DNA of 64,000 nt from assembly GCA_035610835.1 (NCBI GenBank), contig CM069450.1:28517503-28581502 (forward strand), read 5' to 3'. Source of the stretch: Ophiura sarsii (lineage: Eukaryota; Echinodermata; Ophiuroidea; Amphilepidida; Ophiuridae). The notes beneath the pieces were generated by a model. It had not been told where the DNA came from and did not search any database. It saw only the letters and a list, made by a program, of their open reading frames with translations. This document shows, in pieces, positions 36,496 to 47,350 of the stretch. The translations under genes were made by a program, and so were the position numbers. Every line of letters begins with the position of its first letter. Positions within the stretch are counted from its first letter, which is position 1.

Positions 36496-37046
36496 AATTA
36501 TAGTGACTTCGGTTTATTTTTAGCTTTCCAACTAACTCAACCCAAAATAGGATTTATTCATTTATTCTCTTTCCCTAACGTCTTATCTTTATTGAATTCT
36601 AATCTGACCTTGACTAATTCACTTTTGCATCGAAACAGGAAATTACTTACTTTAGGACCTTTGGCGATTCCTGTTTGTGTTTCAAGTTCAATAAAAGTCA
36701 CTTCATTAAACGAATCACTGAAATTAAAACGAAAACATGCGATACTCTTCATGACTACATATTCAAAACTTGTAAACCGTTTGGAACGGTAGTTGCTACT
36801 CCGAGTTTCATGCTTGTGCGATCATCAGACAACTCTAACTTATATTTTGCTCTGCATCGCATTGAGCACTCGGCAAAAAGATTGCTTCTTTACCAGTATT
36901 TAAAACATGTATTATAAGTTTGTAAAGCTTTACTCACTTTTGTGAATAAACAATGTAAATGTATGATTTTTAATTGTGCGAGTAAATTACTGCAAAATAT
37001 CAATTTGTGATATATCCAATAAAAATAGTCAGAAGGGGTAACAAAT

Positions 37047-37275
37047 TAATAGTTTCCAAGCGGCAGGCGTCTGCAGATGACATTCCAAAATGTCCCAAAA
37101 TGTTAAAAAAATGTCAAATTTAATAAATGTAATTACCATAATTATTTGGAATCACCATGAGAAATGCATTAAAATAAGTACAAAGATTTGTAGTATTGGT
37201 TCAGTAATTCTTGAGATAGACTTAAAAAGTTGCGAAAGGTTTCTGGAAAATCTGTTTTAAAATGGTAAAACTTAT
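37047..37275 (-). mobile_element. TTAA-MITE copy 11
   Basis: TTAATAGTTTCCAAGCGGCA with GCGTCTGCAGATG. Gamma paralogue of 27159-27390. Confidence 0.75.
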
Positions 37276-37350
37276 TGTTCGTCGCCCTTTTAAATAATTT
37301 TAAACAAGAACCCGTTCAGAGCATGCGATTTACTCCCTTTCACCCATTAA

Positions 37351-37806
37351 CCCTAACTCGAGATCACCACACGGCAACATATTTTTTCCCGCACCCAAAA
37401 TTCACCAGAAAGGTCACCCCGACCCCCCGGGATTTGAACCACGGACCTCCAGCACCCAACCCAGATTCTAGCCACTACACCACTGCTACCAGTCGACACT
37501 CGGCGAGTATATTCACCTCGTTATATAGCATGGGTCCGTTTTGTACCCCCAAAACCTGCACGCCCGGTTATAAAAACATTTTGTCCGCACAGTTACCGTG
37601 TGGTGTAATATGATTTTTAATTACAACATTTTGGAATGAAAAAAAAAAAAAATTGCTGTATAAACCTAACTCGAGATCACCACACGGCAACAGATTTTTT
37701 TTCCCGACACCCAAAATTCACCAGAAAGGTCACCCCAACAACCTGCACGCCGGGTTATAAAAACATTTTTTCCGCACAGTTGCCATGTGGTGTAGTAGAT
37801 TTAGGG
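37351..37806. mobile_element. 456-bp insertion at a TTAA site with internal duplication
   Basis: Beta has an uninterrupted CCATTAATTATACTGC at 27454-27469. Here CCATTAA is followed by CCCTAACTCGAGATCACC and the right end is GATTTAGGG then TTAT. Ends pair as CCCTAA/TTAGGG, and CACCACACGGCAAC pairs with GTTGCCATGTGGTG. The start of the element recurs at about 37667 (CCTAACTCGAGATCACCACA), so it looks like two related copies in tandem separated by an A run. A tRNA-like sequence lies in the first half. Confidence 0.7.
37429..37492 (-). other. tRNA-like sequence (Pol III box A/B), probably SINE-derived
   Basis: On the minus strand it reads TGGTGTAGTGGCTAGAATC (box A-like) followed, after a tRNA-sized interval, by GTGGTTCAAATCCC (box B consensus). 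The acceptor stem is not recognisable, so a functional tRNA is unlikely. It sits inside the TTAA insertion at 37351-37806. Confidence 0.5.
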
Positions 37807-38110
37807 TTATTTATACTGCTGCATATTGCCAGATATTCCCCTAACTCTGGTGCACACTAGATACAGTGTTAAAAGGCGCCTTTCAAAAGTGGGGGTGTGT
37901 CTGTCGATATAGATATTTTAACTCATTTAGGGCTTATTAAAACTCCACACTTACTTACTTACTCAAGCTTTTGTAGTTATTCGGAGCACTAGTGAATTGA
38001 GGAAGACATCACATGTACGGGAAATGAAGGACAAAGGAATACAAATTATAACTAATATTCGAAGACATCTGGGGCGTAGTTTTTCTGAGATATTATTTTT
38101 GATCATCATA

Positions 38111-38361
38111 AAGGCTATCAGTTATATCATATACAAAACATATTTTTCAGGAACCATTCCCAACTTTCAAAATCTATTTGTGGTATTATAATACACTGAA
38201 CCAATACTTGGCACGTCTGTACCTATTTTTTTTGCATTTTACATGGTGATTCCAAATAATATTTGATGATGATTATATTCAATGCTTTTGACATTATTGA
38301 AACGTTTTGTGAAATTTTGGAACTGCCGTCTGCAGACGACTTGTCGCGTGGAAAATGTTAA
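38111..38361 (+). mobile_element. TTAA-MITE copy 12
   Basis: Gamma paralogue of 27769-28008. The right end GTCGCGTGGAAAATGTTAA is better preserved, with GCCGTCTGCAGACGACTTG before it. Confidence 0.75.
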
Positions 38362-38492
38362 ATGTATTCTAAGTAAGCCTGTGACTTAACTTGATGTTCA
38401 ACATTAGTAATAGGTACTTTATTGGCTTATCGAATCTTTTGCTAATCTAAAACACCTGCAAATGAGTGGGTAACAAGGAAGAACAGGTGTTA

Positions 38493-38645
38493 GGGCTGAT
38501 ATCCAAACTCTCAGCGGTGTTACACCGGTATTACACCGATGTTATACCGGTATTACACCGATATTCTATACAAATATCGGTGTAATACCGGTATAACATC
38601 GGTGTAATACCGGTGTAACACCGCTGAAAGTTTGGATATCAGCCC
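38493..38645. mobile_element. PIF/Harbinger-like hairpin MITE, copy 2
   Basis: This 153-bp near-perfect hairpin has ends GGGCTGATATCCAAACTCTC and the complement, with TTA at 38490-38492 and 38646-38648. Beta has the empty site CAGGTGTTTCCCAGTTGG near 28130, one base different from the inferred TTA target. The arms are made of 11-bp imperfect repeats (GTATTACACCG type). It is non-coding and relies on a transposase from elsewhere. Confidence 0.9.
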
Positions 38646-39021
38646 TTACCCAGTTGGACTAGAATGATTTTCTTGGATTTTCTGCTGTCGAATTAATTTC
38701 GCAGAAAATAAAATAGAAACGTATGTTCTTAAACAGATAATTCTGCCTTCATAGTCACGTCGTTGCGCATCGGCGTCGGACATCGGTGAGCGAGTTCAAG
38801 CAATGTTACCTTTTATCCGCCCACGTCGGCCGATGCGCACCGACTGGAGTATGAACACGATGAACGGACCTTTGACTTGTTTGAGGAGATTATCATCAAC
38901 TATACTTGATTTGATTAATGTTTCTAGTTTTCCTTCCATGCTCGAACAAAACACTAATGATAGTAGAAACCCGGATGCTGCAAAACTAGAAAACCGTAAA
39001 CAGTCTCGTTTCCCGTGTATC

Positions 39022-39071
39022 GGGGTGGGGGTGGGGGGGGGGGGGGGGGGGGTGGGGGGGGGTGGGGGGGG
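39022..39071. repeat. G-rich tract
   Basis: Fifty bases almost entirely G broken by single T residues. The beta counterpart near 28517 is much shorter (GGGGGGG). The length difference may be true instability or sequencing error. Confidence 0.8.
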
Positions 39072-40370
39072 TAGTGGATATGAGGTTACGGTGATGTGCC
39101 GCAAAATAGGGTCTAATTTTTCACCATCTGGTAAATGGATGACCCCTTTTCAAAGCCAATTTTGGTATATGTATGGGTCTATGATGTTTTCCATCGAGTT
39201 TTTAGCAAAATCTGTCAAATATATATGACAAGTATGGGTTTCCGGTACACCCCCTAAAACTGGTAAATGTTTGTGTCAATTTTCATTTTGCTAGCTCTGG
39301 CGGCACATTTCTACCAAATAAATATCTGAGTACCCCCCAGGTCTCTTCGTTGACATCTATATATGGACATACGAGTATCTATCTATGAGTGAGGACTCGA
39401 TATAAGGGAATAATATTAAACCGACTCAGACGTCAGTATGTCAGACGACCATATCGATTCATTTCTCGGCAACAGAACTGACGGTAACGAAACGCAGAGT
39501 GATGATCCTCACATGTTTCGGAATATAGTCAATCACATAGCCCAAAACAATCCTGAGCACCCTGTAATATAGTCATTTTAAACGACCGCTAACGGCTAAT
39601 AATTATACTACATTTATTTAGAATATTTCTCAATAAATCAATGGAGAATTTGGAAATGTAAAACCCTCGTAAGGCGTATTTTTCGTTGATTTGGCGCTTA
39701 AAAACGGGTTGCTGGTTCATCATGTTCATGCCTTATCATAGGTTTCATTTCGCTGAGCTACTGTGATTTCCTCTATTACAATGATAACAAAAATGCACTT
39801 TATTCTGCGTCAGCAAATGTAAAACCAGGGCAGATAAGCAACGATGCTTATTTGTTCAGGCAATCTATCGACGTTCGTTGTAGAAGAATACTATTTTCAA
39901 AATGTGCTCGAATTTTGTACACCGTATGCAACAATTATATTTAACATTTGCTGTCGTTTAGGCTGCAGTTCTTAATAAAGCGTTGATTTTCGAATTAATT
40001 AGAGTGATTGAGAAATAAAAAATGTCAAAACATTCAACAAGGTAATTACAAACATGTATATTGAAAAAAAATTATATGAAGACGTGTGCGCAAGAAGTCA
40101 ATAAGTCCATTTTTGGCCACATTGAGTTAACCATGGTTTTGGGCAGCTTTAGGGGTATGAAACATGGGAATATTACTGATTTTTAAATTTGAGACTTTCA
40201 AATATGTATCAATCAAGTATCAATCTTTATTTATACATAAAACACATAAAAAACAACCACAATATAGAGGAGTAGACTCGAAAGCCAATGAGGCCTGTTT
40301 ATAGTCTACCTCTTAAAAGTCAAAATATATTATTTCCTTAATGGTCCACTATATTAAACAACTTAAATGG

Positions 40371-40930
40371 GGAAAATATGTCGTTTTATCATAAAATATG
40401 TTTTTATGCTATAAGAGAGTCTGGAAACCCTGTTTGTAACTCCACAAAATTGAGCCTATTTTCCTATCATTTTTCCTGTTTGTCTTCACTAACAGTATCC
40501 ACGGTAACAATTATCTTCTAAATTAAATTAATTACACTATATTATTTGCTAGAAATGTAATTTGAATAATTGTTAGTATTACTTCAAGGCTTGAATTATT
40601 TTTTGCAAGATTGGTTATGAATTGGTAATATAAAAAGCTCTGTACAAATCTTTTGGTGCCAACATGAGTCCAAAATCAATACATTGATTACTATTGATCA
40701 ATAAACAATGTAAGTACTAATTTTTAGTAGAATATAAATCCCAGAGACATAACATCCAAGTAACAGCCACATTGAACTTTTACGTTGATTCCTACACTAT
40801 TTTGTAAACTTTAAATGCCTGTATCTCAAAATGTTAAATATGGACTTATTAACTTCTCGCGCTCACGTCTTCATATTATTTGCAGATTTATTTGTTTGGT
40901 CTGATCTGGTACATTCTGGAATCCTAACGA
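40371..40930. other. Unassigned AT-rich DNA
   Basis: No coding potential or repeat was recognised. Delta lacks most of 39870-40965, jumping from CTATCGACGTT to the LINE remnant. Confidence 0.45.
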
Positions 40931-41075
40931 TGGGCAATCATCGTGTTCTCGGTTACAGCTCCTCGCATATGGAACACCCTTCAGGATTTTATCAGCAGTT
41001 GCCCTTCAATTGAGTCTTTCCAATCGCAACTCAAGACACACCTTTTCAAAGTTACTTATGAACGGGATTTAAGTT
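40931..41075 (+). pseudogene. C-terminal remnant of CR1/Rex1/L2-like LINE ORF2
   Basis: In the frame starting at 40931 the translation includes VFSVTAPRIWNTLQDFISS and SIESFQSQLKTHLFKVTY. This matches the characteristic C-terminus of many CR1/Rex1/L2/Jockey-group reverse transcriptases (FSV.APRLWNSLP...S...FK..LKTHLF). Upstream RT sequence is not recognisable, so only the tail survives. Paralogous remnant at 61796-61879. Confidence 0.75.
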
Positions 41076-41087
41076 GTATGTTTTTAA

Positions 41088-41150
41088 ACAATTGTTGCGT
41101 AAACCATGTTAACAGTTAAAACTGTTAAACATGGTTTACGCAACAATTGT
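41088..41150. repeat. Local inverted duplication forming a 30-bp-arm hairpin
   Basis: ACAATTGTTGCGTAAACC...AACAGTT is followed after 2-3 bases by its exact complement. Delta near 61900 has a single, unduplicated version (ATTGTTTACATGGTTATT). Confidence 0.8.
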
Positions 41151-41842
41151 GTAGTATTCATATGTTTATTTGTTAATATCATTCTGTATTTAAGTTGTTG
41201 TTTCTTGATCCAAGCTTGTTTCCTGCTGGTTTTGTTGCTCTTCATATGCGTCACGAGCGTTTCTTGCGGATTTGCGCGCTTTACGGTACAAACTCGAGTT
41301 CATCACGCGTGTCGGCGCGTTATTGTGAATATCCTCAATCAGACGCTTCTCTCGTAAACACCACGCGTTCTATTTGATGCGAAAGGAACTTCAATGTTAC
41401 ATAATTGAGCCACCGCTTGAACGTTGCATTGACCGTTGCATTGAAACTGATCCGCAGTTAATGCATCTCAAAGTATAGATAATCCATAGAGATACACAAT
41501 TATTTATATTCTGAGAATTATTTAACAAAACAAAAGGTGAGTGGATGCAATTCTTATTGTTATCATCTTCTTTTTTTCTACTACATGTACACAACTATTG
41601 ATAGCATTTAAATCACCAGCTTGAAATTGAAACCTGACTAGATAATACCCGTTGTTTTACACACGAGGTCATTCTGATAGATTGCAAAAACAAGTGTTAA
41701 TTGGAAGGAAGTAATCAAAATACGACACCATGACAGACAATCAATCGATATGTGACGTCATACCTACAGGATGTCTTAAACGTTGCAAAAAAGTAAACGT
41801 TCAGTGAAATAGAGATAGGCCGGCTTACTTTACTGGGCTCAT

Positions 41843-41850
41843 ATCTTATT
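41843..41850. repeat. 8-bp target-site duplication, left
   Basis: ATCTTATT immediately left of the RTE element; the second copy is at 45159-45166. The unoccupied locus in delta reads CATATATTATTGCCACTTGG near 62941. Confidence 0.85.
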
Positions 41851-44800
41851 CAATCTCTAACAACGGCAAAAGGGCGCGATGATCATATTTCTTCTCAACG
41901 GCCAGTGAACAAAAACAGGGAGTCCTGAGACCTGAATACCTCTTATTAATCTCGGTTTGGAGACTGAGATGACCAGAGTAAGGGCGGATGGGAAACGTTT
42001 AACTACATGCATTTCTCAACGGCCACTGGACACCTGTTGATAGAACCTGCGATCATCAACAGTATTTAGCAACTGAAAGACTTATATGATGGCTACAACT
42101 AAAAGCACTAGGGTTAAAGCCCCTACTAAAATACTGCCTGGTTCTGAATCTTTATCACATGCTGATACATATGACGTGGTCACCTCAAAGCCGAAAGGAA
42201 GGGTGATCATTGAGAGAAGAGGAACGAGGGAGACAAAACTATTAAGATGTAAGAAGAGTGTTTTAATTTCCACTCTAAATACAAGGATAATAAGAAGTAT
42301 TCACTTACAAGAGGAACTGTGTGGTCTTGCCAAATTGTATAAACAGGACATTATAGGAATCCAGGAACATAGAATAGTGCACCAAGATGAGGAAATCAGA
42401 TATCAAGATCTCTTTGATGGCTACCAGCTAGTCTCATCCTCAGCCTGGAGAAATAATGCAGGAGTATCTAATGGTGGTGTTGGAATCTTGTTGAGCGCCA
42501 AAGCCAAGAAAACACTTCTATCTTGTGTCTCTGTATCGCCTAGAGTCCTGTGTGCAACATTTGGAGGAAATCCCAAAACTACCGTGATCATCACCTACTG
42601 TCCTACAAACACGTCTGAGGAGAAGGTAGCAGAAGAGCACTACAAACTCTTAGACAAAGCAGTTAAGCAAGTACCAGCGCACAATTTTATGATAGTAATG
42701 GGAGATTTCAATGCCCGGGTTGGCAAGGACAACTACAAGTTCTCTTACCATGAAAGAACCAACAGAAATGGAGAAATGCTTCACAATTTGGCAATGGAAA
42801 ACGATCTCAATATAACAAATGTCTGTTTCAGAAAGAAAGCTGCAAGGCTCTGGACATGTAACTTGTCATCTGGTTTTAAAGGTCAACTGGACTACATACT
42901 AGTAAGAAGGAAATGGAGGAATAGCGTAACCGACGCTTGTGCATTCAACTCATTTGCTAGTGTGGGATCAGATCATCGCATTGTAACAGCAAAGGTACGA
43001 CTGAGTCTCAGAGCAAATGGGAAAACACCACCAAGGAAAGTAAAATATGATTGGAAACAACTTGTACAGGATGCTGAGCTACAAGATCGTTACACTGTAG
43101 AGGTACGCAACAGATTTAGTGTCTTACACAAGAGCTGTGATGAGAATTCCACATCGGCCTATGAATGTTTCATACAATCAAACAGGGAAGCATCAGAGAA
43201 ACTGATCCCAAAAGCCCCCAAGCGTCCCAAAGAAGCCATTTGGAATGACCCTAGGATTGAGGAAGCCAGGAAAAAACTGCAAAAGGCTCAGCTCATTGAC
43301 ATCCAGGAGGGATCATGTATATCAAGATCGGAGCTGCAAACTGAGAAGAACCGCCTAAGCAGCACATACCAGATGGTAAATGAAGAGATCCTAGAAAGAA
43401 AGATCAAGCAAGTAGAAAACTCCAACATAAACTGTCAGCATAAAGCATCTTGGGACCTTATCAACGAGATCAGTGGGCGTAAAACAGCTAAAAAGGGACA
43501 GATCAAAGGTGAAACACAGACAGAAAGATTGGAATCCTGGCATACCCACTTCCAGAAACTACTCGGAAATCCCCCTGTCATAACAAATGAGGATGAAGAA
43601 ATAAGTCAATTGTTTCAGGAATTTAACATACGAACAGACGCTTTTGATCAGAAAGAATACAACGCTGCCAAGAAGAATATTACAGAAGGCAAAAGCCCCG
43701 GTGAAGACGAGATCCCACCGGAAGTTCTCAAAAGATGTGACCTGGATGATATAATTCTTAACTTCTGCAATGATGCGCTTATAAATGGGAGAAAACCAGA
43801 CCAGTGGTCCATACTAAATCTCATCCCAATTCCAAAGAGTGGAGATTTACGAGAAGGAAAGAACTATAGGGGAATCTGCTTATCGTCCATTGTAGCAAAA
43901 ACTTACAACAGGCTGCTCCTTAACAGAATTCGACCTCACCTAGACCCGGTTCTACGAATCAATCAAAATGGTTTTCGCCCAGGTAGATCAACAGTGTCTC
44001 AAATTCTGGCATTAAGAAGGATAGTAGAGGAAATTAAGAACAACAACCTCATTGCAGCATTGGTCTTCATAGACTTCAAAAAAGCATTTGATACCGTCCA
44101 TCGTGGTAAGATGTTGGATATAATACGAGCCTATGGTGTACCAGAGAGGCTAGTGGCTGCCATTGGACTTACATACCAACAAACCAAAGCACATGTTACT
44201 TCTCCAGATGGCATCACTAAGGACTTCGAAATACAAGCAGGGGTTCTTCAGGGTGATACACTAGCACCGTTTTTGTTCATAATCATCCTAGACTATGTAC
44301 TGAGGAAGGCATTGGCAGGAAAAGAAGAGCAACTAGGCTTCACACTTGTTCCCAGGCAAAGTAGAAGAATAGGGCCGCAGACAATTACAGACCTCGACTT
44401 CGCAGACGACATTGCTCTCCTTGCTGACAATCTACGGGATGCAGAGGAACTACTACATCTGGTGGAAGCAGCTGCGCTTACAGTTGGTCTTGGGATGAAC
44501 GCCAAAAAAACAAAGGCAATGCTGTACAAAGAAGCTCCAACACCAATTAAAACACTGGATGGTAATGATCTTGAAATTGTCCAAGACTTCAAATACCTTG
44601 GTGCCTGGATTGCTAGTAGTGAACAAGATTTCAACATAAGAAAGGCTCAAGCTTGGAAAGCCTGTAACAGCATGACAAAAATATGGAACAGTAAACTCCC
44701 AAGAAACCTGAAAATAAAGCTGTTTACCACCACTGTTGAATCTGTTTTGACCTATGGAGCCGAGACTTGGACACTAACAGCTAAAATGAGAAAAGCGCTG

Positions 44801-45158
44801 GATGGTTGCTACACTCGCCTCTTAAGAAAAGCACTTAATGTATCATGGCAATCTCACACCACCAACAAAGATCTATATGGGAACCTGCTACCAATATCAG
44901 AGAGGCTAAGACGGAGGAGATTAAAATTTGCCGGCCACTGTGCCAGAAGGGAAGAGGAAGCAGTCTCCAAAGTTCTCCTGTGGCAACCCAAGCATGGACA
45001 CAAGGCTAGAGGACCACCACGAAAGAATTACATCAAGCTTTTATCAGAGGATACAGGACTAACTAGGCAGGACATGAAAAACTGCATGCTTGAAAGACCA
45101 GTATGGAAGGCCATCACAGAAGTCCGTCCCTTCGGGACGCCTAAAGCTTAAGCAAGCA
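41851..45158 (+). mobile_element. Apparently full-length RTE-type non-LTR retrotransposon
   Basis: Defined by an 8-bp TSD (ATCTTATT) and by the empty paralogous locus at 62936-62955 in delta. It is 3308 bp: a 5' UTR of 235 bp (41851-42085), one ORF, and a 3' UTR of only 7 bp. One long ORF with endonuclease plus RT and a very short 3' UTR is the RTE pattern. The 5' UTR contains CTCAACGGCCA twice, about 120 bp apart. No internal stop or frameshift is seen, and the insertion postdates the gamma/delta split. Confidence 0.9.
42086..45151 (+). CDS. RTE-type retrotransposon polyprotein: APE-like endonuclease and reverse transcriptase
   Basis: A 1021-residue protein; two ATGs in a row (42086, 42089) open it. 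It nicks target DNA and copies the element RNA at the nick. Endonuclease/exonuclease/phosphatase fold: GIQEHR (E94), NGGVGILLS (129-137), YCPTN (171-175), MGDFNAR (D207, N209), QLDYILV (D269) and GSDHRIV (D296, H297). A linker of basic, helical sequence (310-530) follows. Reverse transcriptase: KSPGEDEIPPEVLK (536-549), NYRGICLSS (593-601), NQNGFRPGRST, VFIDFKKAFD (D663), AGVLQGDTLAPFLF (718-731), LDFADDIALL (D774, D775) and NAKKTKAM. The C-terminal domain has FKYLGAWI, LTYGAETW and RRRLKFAGHCAR, usual in RTE-type proteins often annotated as craniofacial development protein 2-like. Every catalytic residue is present. Clade assignment is from motifs and architecture only. Confidence 0.93.
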   Translation: MMATTKSTRVKAPTKILPGSESLSHADTYDVVTSKPKGRVIIERRGTRETKLLRCKKSVLISTLNTRIIRSIHLQEELCGLAKLYKQDIIGIQEHRIVHQDEEIRYQDLFDGYQLVSSSAWRNNAGVSNGGVGILLSAKAKKTLLSCVSVSPRVLCATFGGNPKTTVIITYCPTNTSEEKVAEEHYKLLDKAVKQVPAHNFMIVMGDFNARVGKDNYKFSYHERTNRNGEMLHNLAMENDLNITNVCFRKKAARLWTCNLSSGFKGQLDYILVRRKWRNSVTDACAFNSFASVGSDHRIVTAKVRLSLRANGKTPPRKVKYDWKQLVQDAELQDRYTVEVRNRFSVLHKSCDENSTSAYECFIQSNREASEKLIPKAPKRPKEAIWNDPRIEEARKKLQKAQLIDIQEGSCISRSELQTEKNRLSSTYQMVNEEILERKIKQVENSNINCQHKASWDLINEISGRKTAKKGQIKGETQTERLESWHTHFQKLLGNPPVITNEDEEISQLFQEFNIRTDAFDQKEYNAAKKNITEGKSPGEDEIPPEVLKRCDLDDIILNFCNDALINGRKPDQWSILNLIPIPKSGDLREGKNYRGICLSSIVAKTYNRLLLNRIRPHLDPVLRINQNGFRPGRSTVSQILALRRIVEEIKNNNLIAALVFIDFKKAFDTVHRGKMLDIIRAYGVPERLVAAIGLTYQQTKAHVTSPDGITKDFEIQAGVLQGDTLAPFLFIIILDYVLRKALAGKEEQLGFTLVPRQSRRIGPQTITDLDFADDIALLADNLRDAEELLHLVEAAALTVGLGMNAKKTKAMLYKEAPTPIKTLDGNDLEIVQDFKYLGAWIASSEQDFNIRKAQAWKACNSMTKIWNSKLPRNLKIKLFTTTVESVLTYGAETWTLTAKMRKALDGCYTRLLRKALNVSWQSHTTNKDLYGNLLPISERLRRRRLKFAGHCARREEEAVSKVLLWQPKHGHKARGPPRKNYIKLLSEDTGLTRQDMKNCMLERPVWKAITEVRPFGTPKA

Positions 45159-45166
45159 ATCTTATT
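45159..45166. repeat. 8-bp target-site duplication, right
   Basis: ATCTTATT follows the element's terminal GCAAGCA and is continuous with GCCACTTGG of the duplicated flank. Confidence 0.85.
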
Positions 45167-45639
45167 GCCACTTGGTAAACTGTTATGATACATTTGGATA
45201 TTTTTACATGAATTCTATGTGGGAACCTACTGATTTTTCTTCTTCAATCCGACAACCAAAATCATCTTCCTGTATTTTGGGATTGATCAGAGCCAGTGTT
45301 TCTAAGTTGTTATGTGATGACGACCTCGTGAATAAGGTGTCGTAGAGGTGACTGAGTTTAGAGGCCCCTCTTCGCCATTCATCCTGTGATCTTTTGAGGC
45401 ATTTAAACCTAGCCAATGAAACGACACTTTGAACCAGAGGCTCCGTATTATGAAACACCCAGCATTACAAAATAACACAAGATGAAATCTTCACTAACCG
45501 CATTCACATACATTTTAACACAGTCTCTGTATCAAATTAGATTAACGATAACGTTTCCGCATGTATTAACCTATTTTCAATATTGAACTTTTGCCATTCA
45601 ATAGATAGTTTGAGAGCAAACAGACCTTTTTATCAGTAA

Positions 45640-46697
45640 GGCCATGTGTTTTGAACTCGCCACCCTTCCCGTTGCATGTCCAGATTTTTACATTTTACAC
45701 CATCTGAGATTCGAATTAGCATATCGCAATAATTACTTGTTCTACCCATATAAAAAGTATATATTTTCTGAACGGAAATCTCACAAGGAATCCAAATATG
45801 CGATTGGAATTTGCATAGGACCTAATGGTAACATCTTGTGATTAAGAATGTTCAAAGAATATCGATTTTGTTCATATTTTGATTAAAGCTCAATATTTTT
45901 TTTATTCCTATCCCAATCATCATTTTACTGTGCATATTAGTTCCTCATGCAATTTACCCATCAGAACATAATGGTTGTCAAGGGTAACTTGTTGAAATAT
46001 ACTATATCGGGAAGTAAATGAGCGCAAACTTTTACATTTCATATTTATTAGAGTTTTCACATATATTTTTTTGGCTATTCACCCTATCCTGATTTAAGCG
46101 AGATTTTTGAATTCCCCTATTTGAGAGCTTTCCAAAAATGTATAATTTTGCTATCATCGGTTGAATAATTCTGTTGTTATAGTCATGTATGTAAAACCGA
46201 TGAATTAGGGCAAGTCACTGTGTAGTGAATAGGGAAAAGGCCAAGGACAATTCAATCGATTCGTGATTACAATTGTTACGTAATAGTTGACAGGTTTGTT
46301 GAAACAGAAACTTATAGAATATAAAACAATCTATAAAATGAGCGCAAAATCATGTTTGTACCATACAGAGATCAGGAGTTATTATAATTTGAACGTAGAA
46401 TTGGGAACATTTTCTATATTCCCCATAGAGATTGTACACAACGCCACCGCCACCGCCGCCACCGCCACCGCCGCCACCCCTGACTTTCGAAATATAATCA
46501 ATCATATCTCAGCCAAACAGTTATAGAAATACCTGATTTATTCACACAGTGTAGCTAGATAAATAAGCTTTCAAATGACACCAAAACCATAGCTCTACCA
46601 CATTTAGTTGTTGAGTTAATAGAGAGAGATGGATGATTCGTCACCAAAAATGCAACGCCGCCACCCTTTTTGGGTGGTCAGTTCAAAACACATGGCC
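45640..46697. mobile_element. GGCC-ended non-autonomous DNA transposon, copy 3
   Basis: A 1058-bp copy with ends GGCCATGTGTTTTGAACT and AGTTCAAAACACATGGCC. The 4-bp GTAA TSD is at 45636-45639 and 46698-46701. Delta has the empty site (ATCTGTAAGGAAGATC near 63420). It contains (CCACCG)n at about 46443-46478 and the CCACCCTTTTTGGGTGG hairpin near the right end. No transposase ORF is present. Confidence 0.88.
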
Positions 46698-46701
46698 GTA
46701 A

Positions 46702-47350
46702 AGAAGATCTGCCCGGGACTCACCTAAAGTAGTTGAATGCCCGGTATTTGAATCATAAGTGGATTATAGATTCAATACTATCAAAAAAGGTAACTTGATG
46801 TGAAATCGATATATTCTCTTGAGATATGGGATACTGCGAATGATCAACAATATCATAATTCAGTCAGGACATCAACACTATTTGATAACTCTGTAACAAA
46901 TCTATGTTTCGGTATTTTCCCTCTTATCTTAACTGTATGCTCTACCTACCCGACTCAAGATTACATATTCGTGTGTGTGATTTACATAAGCTGATTAACT
47001 TTGCGAAATGAAATGACGAGAGAACAAAATTATACTTAGTTATTGGAACAACATTATTGTCTTCGTAATAACGGATTGAATTCTTATAGGTTTTGTTGGT
47101 ACACAGCACACACGGGGATATGTATAATCTACATGTGATACAAAGAACACGTACCATCGTCAGTTTGCCCATTAATCCTCTGTGAAACATTCAGCTTATT
47201 TTTCTCTATCAAGCTTGATTGAAATGTCTCTGATTGAGAATGCCAGCCTGTCAAAGTAAACAATGTAATTTTTAAGTTACATTGTTAGAATTGCACAGTA
47301 TGTATGTATATATGTATATCGGAAATTTCAAAGACGCTGATTTTCTTAAA
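46702..47350. other. Duplicated non-coding DNA (block C) and its end
   Basis: Up to about 47262 it matches 63425-63985. Just after, AACAATGTAA and TTACATTGTT (47259-47285) form a small hairpin. No gene was recognised. Confidence 0.5.

Larger units (their letters stand above)
35738..40370 (+). repeat. Segmental duplication block B, copy gamma
   Basis: Collinear with 25950-29815. Extra segments relative to beta are the TTAA insertion at 37351-37806, the hairpin MITE at 38493-38645 and a longer G tract at 39022-39071. It continues into block C. Confidence 0.9.
40965..47262 (+). repeat. Segmental duplication block C, copy gamma
   Basis: Collinear with about 61790-63985. Interrupted here by the RTE element (41851-45158) and by the GGCC-ended transposon (45640-46697), both absent from delta. 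Confidence 0.9.

Noticed and set aside
38796..39228. Proline- or glycine-rich ORFs over G tracts (also 3781-4014 and 60750-61001)
   Set aside because: They depend on the length of a homopolymer, and the paralogous copies do not preserve the frame.
44293..44650. Minus-strand ORFs inside the RTE gene
   Set aside because: Shadows of the plus-strand RT reading frame, with no family motifs.
45204..45458. Minus-strand ORF with a close counterpart at 63011-63265
   Set aside because: Both keep an open frame (SQDEWRR, KLSHLYDTLFTR, LALINPKIQEDD), but most of the differences I could read between them change the amino acid, and the ends diverge. That fits neutral duplicated DNA better than a conserved exon.
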